This document shows positions 1 to 8,100 of a stretch of DNA of 64,000 bases, in pieces. Position 1 is the stretch's first letter; the number at the start of each line of letters is the position of its first letter. The notes beneath the pieces were generated by a model that saw nothing but the letters and a program-made list of their open reading frames with translations, did no database searches and was not told the DNA's origin. Origin of the DNA: Pelotomaculum thermopropionicum SI. GTDB lineage: Bacteria; Bacillota; Desulfotomaculia; Desulfotomaculales; Pelotomaculaceae. Both the position numbers and the translations under genes were made by a program. The stretch covers positions 124,001 through 188,000 of the forward strand of contig AP009389.1 in the NCBI GenBank assembly GCA_000010565.1, given 5' to 3'.

Positions 1-1
1 T

Positions 2-310
2 TACGGCAAATACGCTATTATCGTAGCGCGCCTTTTGCCCTTTGTCTCATTTGACGTGGTCAGCTACGCGGCAGGGCTTACCTCAATTGGCTTTTGGGAA
101 TTTTTCTGGGCCACCGGCCTGGGCCAGCTGCCGGCCACCCTGGTGTATTCATATGTTGGAGACATGCTGGTGGGCAGCGTGCGCACCTTCGTGTTCGGGC
201 TGTTAACCTTGTTCTCGCTCGGCATTGTCGCAGCCGCGGCAAGAAAATTCTACCGGGACAGGCACAACAGGCAGCCCGCCCGGGTGGCCGAATCGCCCGG
301 CGAAAAGTAA
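2..310 (+). CDS. VTT (DedA/TVP38-type) membrane protein, C-terminal part
   Basis: The frame is open from base 2, so the N-terminus lies outside the window. The visible 102 residues contain the motif RLLPFVSFDVVSYAAG, typical of the VTT/TVP38-TMEM64 family (SNARE-associated Golgi-like proteins). Two hydrophobic segments and a short basic tail (KFYRDRHNR) follow. Family members are integral membrane proteins; in bacteria several DedA relatives act in lipid-carrier recycling and membrane homeostasis, but the substrate cannot be read here. The next gene, 17 bases downstream, encodes a second protein of the same type, suggesting a tandem pair in one transcript. Confidence 0.8.
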   Translation, partial: YGKYAIIVARLLPFVSFDVVSYAAGLTSIGFWEFFWATGLGQLPATLVYSYVGDMLVGSVRTFVFGLLTLFSLGIVAAAARKFYRDRHNRQPARVAESPGEK

Positions 311-327
311 GGATGCCGTTTGGACCT

Positions 328-681
328 ATGAGCAGAAAATTCCAAAAAGAACAAAGAATTCTCGGCAATTCCTTTTGGGGAGGCCTGCCAGCTTTTTTCC
401 TGTCGGTAGCGGGGTTTGTAGCCGGCTCCCTATACGCTTATGCCGCAGGCCTGGTTTTGGGCTTGATCCCGTCGAACCTGGGCTGGTTCAGAGCGGAAAG
501 GGTGGAGAGTTTTATTTCCGGGTACGGGCACTACGCCGCCCTTTTGTTTTACGCAATTCCCTTCCCGCCTCTGGGCCTGGTAAGTTATCTGGCCGGGTTT
601 CTGGCCCTGGATATTAAAAAATTCCTGCTGGCATGTATTATTGGGCAAATTCTGGGGTATTTCTGGTGCCTGCGCCTTTAA
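328..681 (+). CDS. small VTT-like membrane protein
   Basis: A 117-residue protein with three hydrophobic segments (about residues 15-45, 65-85, 90-115) and a charged amphipathic stretch between the first two. The pattern FYAIPFPPLGLVSYLAGF resembles the conserved core of VTT/DedA proteins, but the length is about half that of a full family member, so it may be a partial paralogue of the gene just upstream. ATG at 313 is possible, but AAGG directly abuts it; ATG 328 is about 14 bases after TAAGGA, so the start is uncertain. Function is unknown beyond membrane location. Confidence 0.6.
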   Translation: MSRKFQKEQRILGNSFWGGLPAFFLSVAGFVAGSLYAYAAGLVLGLIPSNLGWFRAERVESFISGYGHYAALLFYAIPFPPLGLVSYLAGFLALDIKKFLLACIIGQILGYFWCLRL

Positions 682-805
682 AACCGGCGCAGTTCAGATA
701 TCTGCCATGAATTCTCTGGCCGGTAAGAGGGGGTGAAGTATTTAATGTTTTAAAAACCGGTTTTTGCCATAAAAAATAAATTTTACAAGCAAGGGAGTGC
801 AAAAT

Positions 806-1768
806 GTGAACAGGTTGTTAAGAATGAGCAAAAACAGGCGTATTTTTGTTTATCTGGCGGTTATCGGCGTCTTGTTGTTCCTGGTCCTTGTTGCGGCCGG
901 TTGCGGCGGCAAAACTGCAGGCACTGCGCCGCCCAAAGAAGTCAAGCCGCTGGACAAGGAGATGGAGCCGTACTATGTGGACGTCGCCTGGCTGAAGGAA
1001 AATTTGAGCAAGGTTGTGGTTTTAGATGCCAGGTCGGAAAAAGAGTATAACGAGGGGCACATACCGGGGGCCATAAATGTGACCTGGCAGTCCCTGTCGA
1101 ACATGACCCCGAAGCAAGGTGAAGTCGGCTGGGGAGTAGTTCTGCCACAGGAGGAACTGGCCAAGAAAATTGGCAGTTTTGGCATAGACGGGAGCAAGCC
1201 CGTCATCATCTATAACGATCCCAAAGGCCTGGGCGAAGAGGGCAGGGTTCTCTGGATGCTCAGAATTGCCGGTTTAAAAGACTCCAGAATGCTGAACGGC
1301 GGCTTCCCCGCCTGGAAGGCGGGCGGCGGGGAAATAAGCAAAGAAGTTCCCGCCGTCAAGCCGGTTGATTTTAAGATTACCTCGCCCGACAACTCTTTGC
1401 TGGCCACAACGGATTATATCCGGAACAACATGTCAAAAATCAAGCTGGTCGACGCCCGTTCCATCGAAGAGTACACCGGTAAAACCAATCATGGAGAAAA
1501 GGCGCTCGGCCACATTCCGGGGGCGATAAGCATACCCTACAATAATGCCTATAACAGCGACGGCACCATTAAGAGCATTGCCGAACTGAAGGAGATATTC
1601 AGCAAAGCCGGTTTGGACCCGTCCGACGATATCGTGGTCTACTGCACCGTGGGCATCCGTTCTGGTTTTTTGACGGAAATTTTGCGCATGTGCGGCTATG
1701 AGAAGGCCAAGAACTATAACGCATCGTTCAGCGAGTGGGCCGGGCTCGGACTTCCTGTAGAAAAATAA
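806..1768 (+). CDS. rhodanese-domain lipoprotein (sulfurtransferase)
   Basis: A 320-residue protein with an N-terminal hydrophobic segment ending in a lipobox (VAAGC), so it is predicted to be lipid-anchored outside the membrane. Two rhodanese domains follow (about residues 50-165 and 190-318). The first has D in the active-site loop (IIYNDPKG) and is probably structural; the second keeps the catalytic cysteine in the CTVGIR loop near residue 280. This is the usual inactive-active arrangement of thiosulfate/3-mercaptopyruvate sulfurtransferases. GTG 806 is preferred because AAGGGAG lies 8 bases upstream; GTG 797 would overlap that site. A strong terminator follows, so it seems to be transcribed alone. 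Confidence 0.88.
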   Translation: MNRLLRMSKNRRIFVYLAVIGVLLFLVLVAAGCGGKTAGTAPPKEVKPLDKEMEPYYVDVAWLKENLSKVVVLDARSEKEYNEGHIPGAINVTWQSLSNMTPKQGEVGWGVVLPQEELAKKIGSFGIDGSKPVIIYNDPKGLGEEGRVLWMLRIAGLKDSRMLNGGFPAWKAGGGEISKEVPAVKPVDFKITSPDNSLLATTDYIRNNMSKIKLVDARSIEEYTGKTNHGEKALGHIPGAISIPYNNAYNSDGTIKSIAELKEIFSKAGLDPSDDIVVYCTVGIRSGFLTEILRMCGYEKAKNYNASFSEWAGLGLPVEK

Positions 1769-1774
1769 AAATAA

Positions 1775-1817
1775 CAAGAGGCCTTAAAAAGCTATTTTAA
1801 GGCCTCTTGCTTTTTTT
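1775..1817 (+). terminator. intrinsic terminator after the rhodanese gene
   Basis: A perfect 15-bp stem (CAAGAGGCCTTAAAA with its complement, 5-base loop) runs into seven T residues. It starts 7 bases after the rhodanese stop codon. Confidence 0.92.
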
Positions 1818-1882
1818 GTCTTGCGGGGTTACATCCTCTGCGGCGCCGCCCCGGCGCGCCGGACCGGCCGGGAGGGCGCTGC

Positions 1883-2212
1883 CTAAAGCGGCACGGCGCC
1901 CTTTAAAAGACCCCGGGCGAAGGGGCTCTTTTCCAGTTCGTCCGGCGTATAGGCAAATATATCCACTCCCACGGGAAAGCCGCCCGGCAGTTAGAGCGGT
2001 ACCCTGTCGTGCGGCTTTCTGCCGTCTTCCTCAACCACGATCAGGAGGTCGACGTCGCTGTAAGGGGTATAATTCCCTTTAGCCCGCGACCCGCACAGGT
2101 AAACCGCCAGCACTTCCGGCCTCTTCTTCAGGCCGTCCGCCAGCGTTTTCAGGGCTTTCCTGACCGCGCTTTCATCTGTCGAGATGATTTTTACAGAATT
2201 CAATAATTTCAC
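1883..2212 (-). pseudogene. MNT-type nucleotidyltransferase with in-frame TAA
   Basis: On the minus strand the frame shows the MNT signature GSRAKGNYTPYSDVDLLIVV (GS...DxD). HEPN-MNT antitoxins of this kind often transfer AMP to the partner toxin. A TAA at 1991-1993 interrupts it after VEEDGRKPHDRVPL, yet the same frame continues without shift for 36 codons (LPGGFPVGVDIFAYTPDELE...) to TAG at 1883-1885, reading like the normal family C-terminus. I therefore read it as a full-length gene with one nonsense change. GTG 2212 is preferred because AAGGA lies 6 bases upstream. It overlaps the HEPN gene by 41 bases. The shortened product would keep the catalytic DxD but lose the third strand. Confidence 0.8.
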
Positions 2213-2564
2213 CTGCAATCCTTACGGCCGTTTCCGCCTCCCCGGAAGTGTAAAAATCCACCGGAGCGCCCGCCTCGAACCCGTTCGGATAGCGGGCCGG
2301 GATATAGTGCTTGTCTATAACTTTGGCCTTATCGATCAAATGGCCGGGCACGCTGATTCCGGCCGGGAGATTTGACAGCAAAATTGACACCGTGTGACCA
2401 CAGGCGTCCAGGTGAAGCTTTTGAAACAGGGCTTTAACTGCCTTTTCAGCCGCATGCTGGGCGGCAAAACAGGCCCATTCGAAATCCCCGGCCCGGTGCG
2501 AATTGACGGCGTGCCTTAAGTCTGCCTCCGCCTGCCGCATCCAGTCTTTGCTTCTTTCCGGCAT
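2172..2564 (-). CDS. HEPN-domain protein (toxin half of a HEPN/MNT pair)
   Basis: A 130-residue, mostly helical protein whose N-terminus (MRQAEADLRHA...GDFEWACFAAQHAAEKAVKAL) matches the HEPN family found beside MNT nucleotidyltransferases. HEPN members are often metal-independent RNases with an RX4-6H motif; the motif here is not clear, and DKHYIPARYPN near residue 85 is the conserved family segment instead. It precedes and overlaps the MNT gene, the standard operon order. Because the partner gene carries an internal stop codon, this toxin is either inactive, neutralised by the truncated partner, or tolerated for another reason. Confidence 0.8.
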   Translation of the reverse strand: MPERSKDWMRQAEADLRHAVNSHRAGDFEWACFAAQHAAEKAVKALFQKLHLDACGHTVSILLSNLPAGISVPGHLIDKAKVIDKHYIPARYPNGFEAGAPVDFYTSGEAETAVRIAGEIIEFCKNHLDR

Positions 2565-2718
2565 TTTTAAGCACCCACAGCTTAAATAAAATTTTTAAGG
2601 TTATTTTAATGACAAAAGCTGAATATTCTTTTATCAGTTCTACCGCTGTAAAAGAGGTGGCCTTTTTTGGTGGTTCACTGGCCAGCCTTGTACCGCCGAT
2701 GGTGGGAAAAAAGGTGGC

Positions 2719-2769
2719 TTCCCCGAAACGCTGGAAGTGGACCACTTCCCTTTCCCTTAAAAAATGCAC
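2719..2769 (-). pseudogene. cotJC internal fragment (17 codons)
   Basis: On the minus strand this encodes FLREREVVHFQRFGEA, the same segment as near the end of the cotJC part at 13150-13605. By eye about 46 of 50 bases match. Nothing cotJC-like continues on either side. It is in the same orientation as the two other cotJC 3' pieces (5045-5117 and 13150-13605). Confidence 0.8.
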
Positions 2770-2886
2770 CCGGGAATAACCCGGGAATAAGTTTCTTCCG
2801 GAGGAACCGCTAGGCTTTGCCGGATTATAACGTAAGCTCAGAGGTCATTTTTCTCCGGCTCATCTGTGGGTTTGTCAGGTTATTTT

Positions 2887-3156
2887 TTATACTGCCTGAA
2901 CCTCCGTTATTTTTAAGTCTACCCGGTAGCCCAACCGATGCAAAAAGTCTTCAATATCTTCCCAGGATATTCCGAAAGCCTTTACATCGGCCAAACCCAG
3001 GCGGCTTATGATGTCTCTCAATGTTTCGTAATCTTTATCTTCGAAGTCAGCTTCCATCATGGACATTTCGGCCCAGTTCACCAGCTCAGCCAGGGTAATG
3101 CGGTGGAATAAGTAGTCAATAAGTTTGTGTGCAATATTTTGGCGCGTTAGTTTCAT
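2887..3156 (-). CDS. small acidic protein, candidate antitoxin
   Basis: A protein of 89 residues, helical and acidic (NWAEMSMMEADFEDKDYETLRDIISRLGLADVKAFGISWEDIEDFLHRLGY). ATG 3156 is chosen because AGGAGA lies 7 bases before it. It overlaps the 3' end of the gene at 3116-3409 by 41 bases, implying translational coupling. I know this two-gene arrangement only as a recurrent pair of hypothetical proteins; a toxin-antitoxin role is inferred from size, overlap and the acidic/basic pairing, not from a recognised domain. Confidence 0.6.
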   Translation of the reverse strand: MKLTRQNIAHKLIDYLFHRITLAELVNWAEMSMMEADFEDKDYETLRDIISRLGLADVKAFGISWEDIEDFLHRLGYRVDLKITEVQAV

Positions 3157-3409
3157 TATTGTTCTCCTTTCGGGATTTCCTGTGCCCCTTATCCTTTGGG
3201 AATTTTTCATGCGTTTCAACTAAGTTACCGTTTTGGTCGTAAATTTCCTGGTAAAAACTTATGGTTTCCTCTAATCTGTTTACTTCTTTTACGTAACGTG
3301 CCCGCCAGCCATGTTTGCCCTGAACCTCATAGAAATAGCGGCGGCCGCCGTCCGGAAGCTCCGTCCATGAACGGAACTTTTTTTCGTTTTCTTTTCGTTT
3401 ACCGGTCAC
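3116..3409 (-). CDS. small basic protein paired with the candidate antitoxin
   Basis: A 97-residue basic protein starting with GTG 3409 (GGGAG 10 bases upstream). The core GRRYFYEVQGKHGWRARYVK and FYQEIYDQNGNLVETHEK are aromatic and beta-rich; the tail is Lys/Arg-rich. It is the first gene of a two-gene operon with the acidic protein at 2887-3156. Upstream lie a tandem AATTATATACA repeat (3464-3483) and the dyad GGTTGA...TCAACC (3485-3504), possible promoter and operator of a self-regulated pair. The function is not recognised. Confidence 0.6.
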   Translation of the reverse strand: MTGKRKENEKKFRSWTELPDGGRRYFYEVQGKHGWRARYVKEVNRLEETISFYQEIYDQNGNLVETHEKFPKDKGHRKSRKENNNETNAPKYCTQTY

Positions 3410-3563
3410 TGTGAGATTGCTCCCGTTTTTTTACAGTATACCTTTTGTTTAAGTTAATGTCAATTATATACAATTATATACAGTCGGTTGAAAATATATC
3501 AACCAAACGCCGTTCTTTTTGCAAATGAATTATCAATAGCAAAAAGAACAATTATACGGGGAA

Positions 3564-4165
3564 TTGCAAAGACTCTGGCACCAGGAGTGGCTAACCAGGA
3601 AAGAAAAAGCCGGAGAAGTTAATAATGCCCAAAACCTGGTCCATTTAGAAGTGATTTATAAAGGGGATAAGGAACAATTCGTTAATGTATTGCAACATGT
3701 TTTCCAGGGTACGGGAATCCGGCGCGACAGGTTGGAAAAAGTTGCCCGTTATTACCAGGATGGGATTGAGATCCTTCGGGCGCTGGACGCGCGGGAGCGT
3801 TTTCTTTCTTTCGGGTTTACTGAAAAAGAGTGGCTGAAATTTTATGAGCGAGCCAGGGAGCAGGAGAAGCTCCTTGGTCTTTACCGGGTTCCCGATACCC
3901 TGGAAATTAAATACGGAGGCCAGTCGATCAGCAGGTTGTCTTTAGGTCAGCGGGCTTCTGCCCTGTTGATCCTGCTGCTCAGTTTTGAAAATATGCCTGT
4001 TATTGTCGATCAGCCGGAGGACGACCTGGACAGCCAGACGATTTATCACGGCCTGATCAAAGAGTTGGTGAAATTGAAGAGAAAGCGCCAGATAATTTTC
4101 GCCACCCATAATCCCAACATTCCCGTTTTGGGAGATTGCGAACAGGTGGCGGTATTCAGTTATGG
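3564..4165 (+). pseudogene. C-terminal fragment of a TrlF-like PHP-ATPase
   Basis: About 200 residues carry the end of an ABC-type (SMC-like) ATPase: signature LSLGQRASALLIL, Walker B and D-loop PVIVDQPEDDLDSQTI, and switch histidine IIFATHNPNIPVLGD. This order and the DQPEDxLD motif are characteristic of TrlF-family ATPases, which normally have an N-terminal PHP domain and Walker A in a protein of roughly 900 residues. All of that is missing. After SYGDSAF (about 4165) the frame becomes meaningless, while the next frame enters a different gene tail. A possible N-terminal PHP piece of such a gene lies at 31789-31995. Confidence 0.8.
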
Positions 4166-4177
4166 GGATAGCGCCTT

Positions 4178-4945
4178 TTGCAGGAATCGGGCAATCTTTA
4201 TGCCGAGGAAATGCCGGTGGAAGAAAGCAGTATGCTGGATTTGGATCTGGATTTTTTTAAAGAGTTTTATCAGAAGCGCGCCGGTGAATCCATTGATTCC
4301 CTGGAAATCACGCTTGATGTCCTGTTAACGAATATGCGCTTGCTAAAAGATGGGAAGTGTACCCTGGCGGGGTTGCTCTTGTTTGGTAAGAACCCGGAGG
4401 AAAGAAGGCCGGCTTTCATAATCAAAGCAATTTCCTTTACGGGTAATGATCCCGCTGGTGTGTTGTACAGGGATAGCCGGGATCTAACTGGAAATATCGC
4501 CAGGTTATTTCTTTCCGGCATGGCCTTTTTGAAAAATAATTTGCGCATGGTGCAGGGAGAGCAAGGTTTTAACAGCGTCGGCTGCCTGGAAATTCCGGAG
4601 GTGGCTTTAGAAGAGGCCTTGATTAATGCCATACTCCACCGTAATTATTTTCTGGCCAGCAACATCAGGTTGTTTGTGTTTGACGACCGGGTGGAAATCA
4701 TCAGCCCGGGGAGCCTTCCCAATACGCTGAGAGTTGAAACCATCAAACACGGGATTCACGTTGAGCGCAACCCAATCATGGCTTCTCTGGTAAGGGATAT
4801 TAAGGAGATACCGTATCGCGGCGCCGGCACGGGAATCCAGCGGATTATCCGGGCCTGCAAAGAAGCAGGAATTCGCGTGGAATTCATAAATAATGAAGAA
4901 GGGGAGCAGTTCAAGGTGATTTTTTACCGGGATAAAATGGTTTGA
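4178..4945 (+). pseudogene. C-terminal part of an AlbA_2 / HATPase_c_4 regulator
   Basis: The 255 residues match the C-terminal two thirds of the COG2865-type regulator family (Schlafen AlbA_2 plus GHKL-like HATPase_c_4). Visible are the linker GKCTLAGLLLFGKNPEERRP, the N-box-like VALEEALINAILHRNY, DDRVEIISPGSLP and the G-box YRGAGTGIQRII. The N-terminal AlbA_2 domain is absent: the frame begins just where the TrlF-like tail ends. The two gene remnants therefore share one junction near 4165-4180, most simply a deletion that fused the tails of two defence-type genes. A functional product is unlikely. Confidence 0.75.
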
Positions 4946-5044
4946 AAACACTTCCGAACCAGTTCCTGTTAATAGCAGATTATTGGCACAAAGTAAGGGC
5001 CCGGAATCCTGCGGCGTTGAGTGTACCGGAACCGGGCCATTTTA

Positions 5045-5117
5045 TTAGTAAAACTTCTTCGAGTCGAGCAGCGCCTGGACGTAGTTTAAAGCTTCGCCGA
5101 AGCGCTGGAAGTGTATT
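5045..5117 (-). pseudogene. cotJC 3'-end fragment
   Basis: On the minus strand the segment reads VIHFQRFGEALNYVQALLDSKKFY followed by TAA, the last 24 residues of a CotJC protein. It aligns without gaps to 13153-13225 with about 11 differences in 73 bases by eye, in the same orientation. Upstream of residue 1 the similarity stops abruptly. A GGCCCGG...CCGGGCC dyad lies just downstream (5000-5040), perhaps the old terminator. Confidence 0.85.
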
Positions 5118-5192
5118 ACTTTGGAGGAAAATGACAATATATGTTGAATAATCACCGAAAACCTTCCAGCGATAAAATAAAGCGGGGATATT

Positions 5193-8100
5193 ATGTTTAT
5201 TGCCTCAAATTACCGGATTATAGAACAACTCCACAAAAAAAACTCGGTCGTCTACCGTGCCCGCCGTAATGCAGACGGCCGGCCCGTCATTCTCAAAATA
5301 CTGAACAGGCGATATCCGCCACCCGAGGAAGCCGCCCGCTTCAAACGGGAGTACGAAATTATCCGCGGCCTGCCCGTGGAAGGGGTTGTTGAGGCGTATG
5401 CCTTTGAAAAGGACCAGGGTTACCTTATTATGGTTCTGGAAGATTTCGGGGGTACGTCGCTGGACCTTTTACTGCCGTCCATGAAAATGGATTTGAACAC
5501 ATTCCTGTCTCTTGCCGTTAAGGTGGCCGGGACACTGGACATGATTCACCGGCAGGGGGTCGTCCACAGAGACATCAACCCGTCCCACATCGTCTGGAAC
5601 CCGGAAACCGGCCGGGTCAAAATCATCGACTTCGGCCTGGCCGCGGTTTTACCGGGCGATAGCCGGGAGGTTTACACCGCCGGCCTTCTGGAAGGAACGC
5701 TGGCCTACATGTCCCCGGAACAGACGGGCAGAATGAACCGGGCCGTGGATTACCGGACCGACCTGTATTCGCTGGGCGTGACGCTGTACGAGACGGCGAC
5801 TAACAGGCTGCCCTTTGTAGCCGGTGACGCCCTGGAAATGGTGCATTCGCACATTGCCAGGGCACCTGTACCGCCGCATGAGGTTAATCCGGAAATACCG
5901 GAAATGGTTTCCAGAATCATTTTGAAGCTAATGGCCAAAACAGCGGAAGAACGGTACCAGAGCGCCGCCGGCCTCCAGGCCGATTTGCAGAGGTGCCTGG
6001 ACCGGTACGAAGCGACGGGCAGGGTGGATGTCTTTGAAGCCGGCTGCCGGGACCTCTCCGGCAGGCTGAAAGTGCCCCAGAAGCTGTACGGCCGGGAAAA
6101 GGAAATGAAAGAACTGCTGGCCGGTCTGGACCGGGCCGGCACCGGTTTGGCGGAAATGATCCTGGTTGCGGGCCGCGCAGGTGTGGGCAAAACCGCGCTG
6201 GTTCAGGAAATGCTCAAGTGCGTGGGGCGAAAGCGCGGCTACTTCATTTCCGGCAAATTCGAGCAGTTCAGGCACAACGTCCCCTACGCCTCCCTGGTTC
6301 AGGCCCTGCAGAAACTGGTCCGGCAAATCCTGGCCGAAAGTGAAGAGCGGATTGCCTCCTGGAGGGAGAAACTGCTCAAAGCCCTGGGGCCGAACGGACA
6401 GATCATCATCGAGCTTATTCCGGAGCTGGAGCTGATCACCGGCCCGCAGCCGCCGGCCCGGGATCTGCCCCCCGGCGAGTCGCAAAACCGCTTCCGCCTC
6501 GTATTTCAGAATTTTTTACGCACATTTGCCGCCGGGGAACACCCCCTGGTCATTTTTTTCGACGACCTGCAGTGGGCCGACGCCGCTTCCCTGCAGCAGT
6601 TGAAGCACCTGGTAAGCGGTGCGGAGATGAAACACCTCCTGCTCATCGGGGCCTACCGGGATAATGAAGTGGCGGACGGCCACCCGCTGCCGCAGGTGAT
6701 TGAAGAAATTAAAAGTGCCGGGACGGCCGTCCGGCTGATCGGCCTGGGGCCCATTGATCCAGCCGCCACCGGGCGGATGCTGGCGGAGGCCCTGGGCTGC
6801 GAGGAGGCCGCCGCCCGGCCCCTGGCCGGACTGGTTTACCGGAAATCGGCGGGCAACCCTTTTTACGCCAGGCAATTCCTGCAAAAGATTTATGAAGAGG
6901 GTCTTTTGTTTTTCGACCGGCGGGAACACTGCTGGAAGTGGGACGCCGGACGCGTCCTGCAACTGGAAACCGGGGACGGCGTGATCGACCTGCTAATTGG
7001 CAGAATCCGGAAACTGCCTGAAAAGACAAGGGAGGTATTGAAGGTCTCGGCCTGCATTGGAAGGGCATTCGACCTGAAAACCCTGACCGTTGTCTGTGGA
7101 CAATCCCCCGGCCGCACGGCGGAAGACCTGTTGCCGGCCCTCCGGGCAGGCGTGGTCGTTGCCGGGGGCGGTTTTTCCCCTGCAGACGGTGCCGCCCGGG
7201 AACCGGACGAACATGCCGGGCCGGAGGGGCCTTTCGCTTTTTGCGAATTCGCGCACGACCGCGTCCAGCAGGCGGTTTATTCCCTTCTGTCCGGTGCGGA
7301 AAAGAAAGCTATCCACCGCCGGGTTGGCCTGGCGCTTCTCCGGGAAACGGAGCCGGAGCATTTGGAGAGGAAAATTTTTGAGATCGCCGACCACCTGAAC
7401 AACGGCCGGGAATTAATTGCAGGCCGGGATGAAAGCCTCAGGCTGGCCGCATACAACCTGTCGGCCGCCCGCAAGGCAAAGCTTTCGGTTGCCTTCGAGG
7501 CAGCTCTCCACTATCTGGAGGCGGGCCGGAGCTGTTTGCCCGAAGGCGCCTGGAAAGATTGTTACCGCCTGGCCTTCGACCTGCACCTGGAACTTTGCCA
7601 GTGCCTTTACCTGTGCAGAAAAGAGGAGGCCGCGGAGCAGGTGTTCCGGATGCTGCTGGACAGGGCCGGAACGCGGGCGGACCGGTCGCAGGTTTTTGCC
7701 ATGAAGGCCGTTATCTGCACGGAAACGATCCGGTATCCCGAGGCGGTCCGGTTCGGGCTGATGGGTTTGAAGGAACTGGGCTTTTTCCTCCCCGAAAGGC
7801 CGGGAAATTATTTCCTGTTGAAAGAGAGCCTGGGGGTCAGGTGGCGCCTGGCCCTGAAGAAAAATAAGGCGCTGCCCGAGCTGCCCCAGATAAAAAACCC
7901 GCGCCTGGAGAAAATCATGGATCAGATGGCCGGCCTGCTGCCGGTCACCAGCCTGACCAATCCCCGGCTGTTTACCGCCCTGATCCTGAAAATGCTCAAG
8001 ATCTCCTTGAAACACGGCAACACCAGGCACTCCACCATCGTCTACGCCTGCTACGGCCTGATCAGCGCCATCCGGGGCAACATGAGGATTGCCGGGGAAA

